DNA of 42,249 nt, from positions 1 to 42,249 of the forward strand of contig NZ_JABBJJ010000077.1 of the NCBI RefSeq assembly GCF_012933655.1. The letters run 5' to 3'. Source of the stretch: Pyxidicoccus fallax. GTDB taxonomy: Bacteria > Myxococcota > Myxococcia > Myxococcales > Myxococcaceae. The position numbers and the translations under genes are program-made. Under the pieces are notes generated by a model. That model was not told the DNA's origin and searched no databases. It saw nothing but the letters and a program-made list of their open reading frames with translations. Shown here one piece after another: positions 41,011 through 42,249 of this stretch (its first letter is position 1; each line of letters opens with the position of its first letter).

Positions 41011-41358
41011 ATGAAGAAGTTCATCCTGTCCGCCGTCGCCGCCAGCAGCCTGGTCGCCTGCACCAGCGTGGAGAGCGCCGTCGTCTCCGGCACCGAGATC
41101 GCCTCCAATGGAGAGGCCGTCGCCGTCGTCCAGGCCAACGCCCTCGGCCTGACCGCCATCTTCCACATCATCGACATCGTCCAGAGCGACCTGGACACCG
41201 TCGTCAACAAGCTGCTGATCGCCGAGGCCAAGGCCATGGGCGCCTCCAAGGTGGAGCTGCTCCAGGCCGGCACCACCCCCCGTCACGGCATCTACGCCCT
41301 GACCGGCACCATCATCGGCATCACGTCCTCCAGCGTGACCGGCGTGGCGGTGAAGTAG
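41011..41358 (+). CDS. Small lipoprotein of unknown function
   Basis: A 115-residue protein with a textbook lipoprotein signal (MKKFILSAVAASSLVAC, Cys-17) and a compact mature domain: ALGLTAIFHIIDIVQ, KLLIAEAKAMGASKVELL, then HGIYALTGTIIGITSSSVTGVAVK. The pattern of an Ala-rich helix followed by beta strands is like small periplasmic lipoprotein folds such as TRL-type proteins, but I am not sure of the family. ATG 41011 has GAGGGG upstream. It has its own promoter and terminator, and AAG/GCC-rich, strongly biased codons suggest good expression. Confidence 0.8.
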   Translation: MKKFILSAVAASSLVACTSVESAVVSGTEIASNGEAVAVVQANALGLTAIFHIIDIVQSDLDTVVNKLLIAEAKAMGASKVELLQAGTTPRHGIYALTGTIIGITSSSVTGVAVK

Positions 41359-41389
41359 TCCACACCCCGGCTCATACCGGCGGTACGCG

Positions 41390-41418
41390 GGAGGCCCCCT
41401 GGCGACAGGCGGGCCTCC
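41390..41418 (+). terminator. Intrinsic terminator after the small lipoprotein
   Basis: GGAGGCCC (41390-41397) pairs with GGGCCTCC (41411-41418); inside, CCTG/CAGG closes a GCGA tetraloop. TTGCTTTT follows, making this the most classical terminator of the window. Confidence 0.85.
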
Positions 41419-41459
41419 TTGCTTTTCGGCCCTCCCCTCCCTTCTCCTCGCCCCTGCCC

Positions 41460-42249
41460 ATGCGCGTCCGCCTCCTCGTGTCCTGTGCCCTGCTGTCCCT
41501 CGCCGGTTGCTCGCGCAAGGGCGCGGACGAGTCCGCCACCCTGGTTCCGGAGGTGCGGACGCGGCTGGCGGAGCGCGACGCGAAGCTCACCAGCTACCGC
41601 CTCTCGGGCACGGTGAAGGACGAGGGCCAGCCGCCGGTGGGCTTCACCTTCGACTACCGCGCGCCGCAGCGCATGCGCGGCACGCTGGGCCCGCCCGCCT
41701 CGCGCACCTTCGCGTGGGACGGCACGCACCTGTTCCAGCGACTGGACGGCGAGAAGCAGTTCAGCACCTTCAAGTCGGAGCTGCCGCCCGCGAAGCTGGC
41801 GGAGTTCCTCACGCGCACCTTCGGCCCCTTCACGCCCGAGGGCTTCCGCACGCCGCTGCTGTCGCGCAGCGCCACCGCCCGTCGTGCCACGCACCCGCGC
41901 GCCCCGGAGGCGGTGGAGCTGGTGCAGAAGCTGGAGGGCGAGGCCGCGGGCGTGGAGATGGTCTACGTGCTGCGCTGGCCCCGCCTGGACTTCCTCGGCC
42001 GGCGCACCCGCGCGCCGGATGGCACCGAGGCCGAGGAGCGCGTGGAGGACGAGCACTGCGACGAGAAGCTCGGGCTGTGCGTGCCGAAGCGCCTCACGCG
42101 GTGGCTGGCGGGTAGGCAGGTGGGGGAAACCGTGCTTGGCGGCGTGGAGCTGAACGCGCCCCTGCCCAACGACGCCTTCACCCTCACCGCCCCGGAGGGC
42201 TACGAGGTGCAGTCGCGGACACTGGTGGAGTCCCCGCCCACCCCGCCGC
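41460..42249 (+). CDS. Lipoprotein, partial at right edge
   Basis: Reading from ATG 41460 gives an open frame to the end of the window, at least 263 residues: a short lipoprotein signal MRVRLLVSCALLSLAGC (Cys-17), then TSYRLSGTVKDEGQPPVGFTF, YRAPQRMRGTLGPP and FAWDGTHLFQRLDGEKQFS. The alternation of short beta strands with a lipid-facing look recalls the LolA/LolB-like or outer-membrane-lipoprotein-sorting fold, but I cannot place it firmly. A short run of Cys (EDEHCDEKLGLCVPKR) may form a disulfide. The stop lies beyond the window. It follows an intrinsic terminator by about 40 bases and so has its own promoter. Confidence 0.8.
   Translation, partial: MRVRLLVSCALLSLAGCSRKGADESATLVPEVRTRLAERDAKLTSYRLSGTVKDEGQPPVGFTFDYRAPQRMRGTLGPPASRTFAWDGTHLFQRLDGEKQFSTFKSELPPAKLAEFLTRTFGPFTPEGFRTPLLSRSATARRATHPRAPEAVELVQKLEGEAAGVEMVYVLRWPRLDFLGRRTRAPDGTEAEERVEDEHCDEKLGLCVPKRLTRWLAGRQVGETVLGGVELNAPLPNDAFTLTAPEGYEVQSRTLVESPPTPP

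Overview
The window is about 42 kb of very GC-rich bacterial DNA with strong third-position G/C bias, so almost every gene carries long open antisense frames. Several signs point to a predatory, gliding myxobacterium of the Myxococcus/Corallococcus/Pyxidicoccus type: an MglA-like GTPase at the left edge, two tandem PilT-type motor ATPases, many lipoproteins with clear lipoboxes, two TonB-dependent receptors, secreted proteases and long repeat proteins. This is inferred from gene content and composition; no rRNA or tRNA gene was seen.

Layout. 1-1313: an MglA-family GTPase (runs off the left edge) diverges from a GNAT acetyltransferase; a tandem pair of near-identical 16-bp palindromes lies between them. 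1595-4379: two pilT-like genes one base apart, the first with an extra degenerate N-terminal domain and a changed His box. 4404-10000: a PIG-V-like membrane glycosyltransferase, a VOC protein, an SDR dehydrogenase, a lipoprotein-type SAM methyltransferase, recX and a HEAT-like protein. 10142-12656: a cytochrome P450, a receiver-only response regulator and a protein with a C-terminal J domain. 12844-18019: a large TonB-dependent receptor followed by a lipoprotein gene, then another lipoprotein gene. 18211-23085: a ferritin-like lipoprotein, a metzincin-type protease coupled to an upstream membrane-anchored helical protein, and an M28 peptidase. 23235-27021: a Gly/Ser/Thr-rich lipoprotein, a class I amidotransferase, a DUF2231 membrane protein, methionine aminopeptidase and a LysR fragment. 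27126-36864: a BtuB-like receptor, a 2034-residue lipoprotein of 16 CARDB repeats, and an Rpn-type nuclease. 36900-42249: a DinG/XPD-type helicase, a zinc-ribbon membrane protein coupled to a site-2 protease, and two small lipoproteins, the last cut by the right edge.

Most genes look like separate transcription units bounded by hairpins, several lying between convergent genes. The clear co-translated pairs are the two pilT-like genes, the helical membrane protein plus metalloprotease (4-bp overlap), the zinc-ribbon protein plus site-2 protease (4-bp overlap), and the TonB receptor plus lipoprotein (26-bp gap, shared terminator). No prophage, CRISPR array, secondary-metabolite cluster or complete insertion sequence is visible. 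The best candidates for undescribed biology are the PilT-like pair, the protease with a possible steric chaperone, the cysteine-paired CARDB array, the tandem-palindrome operator and a dispersed palindromic repeat.
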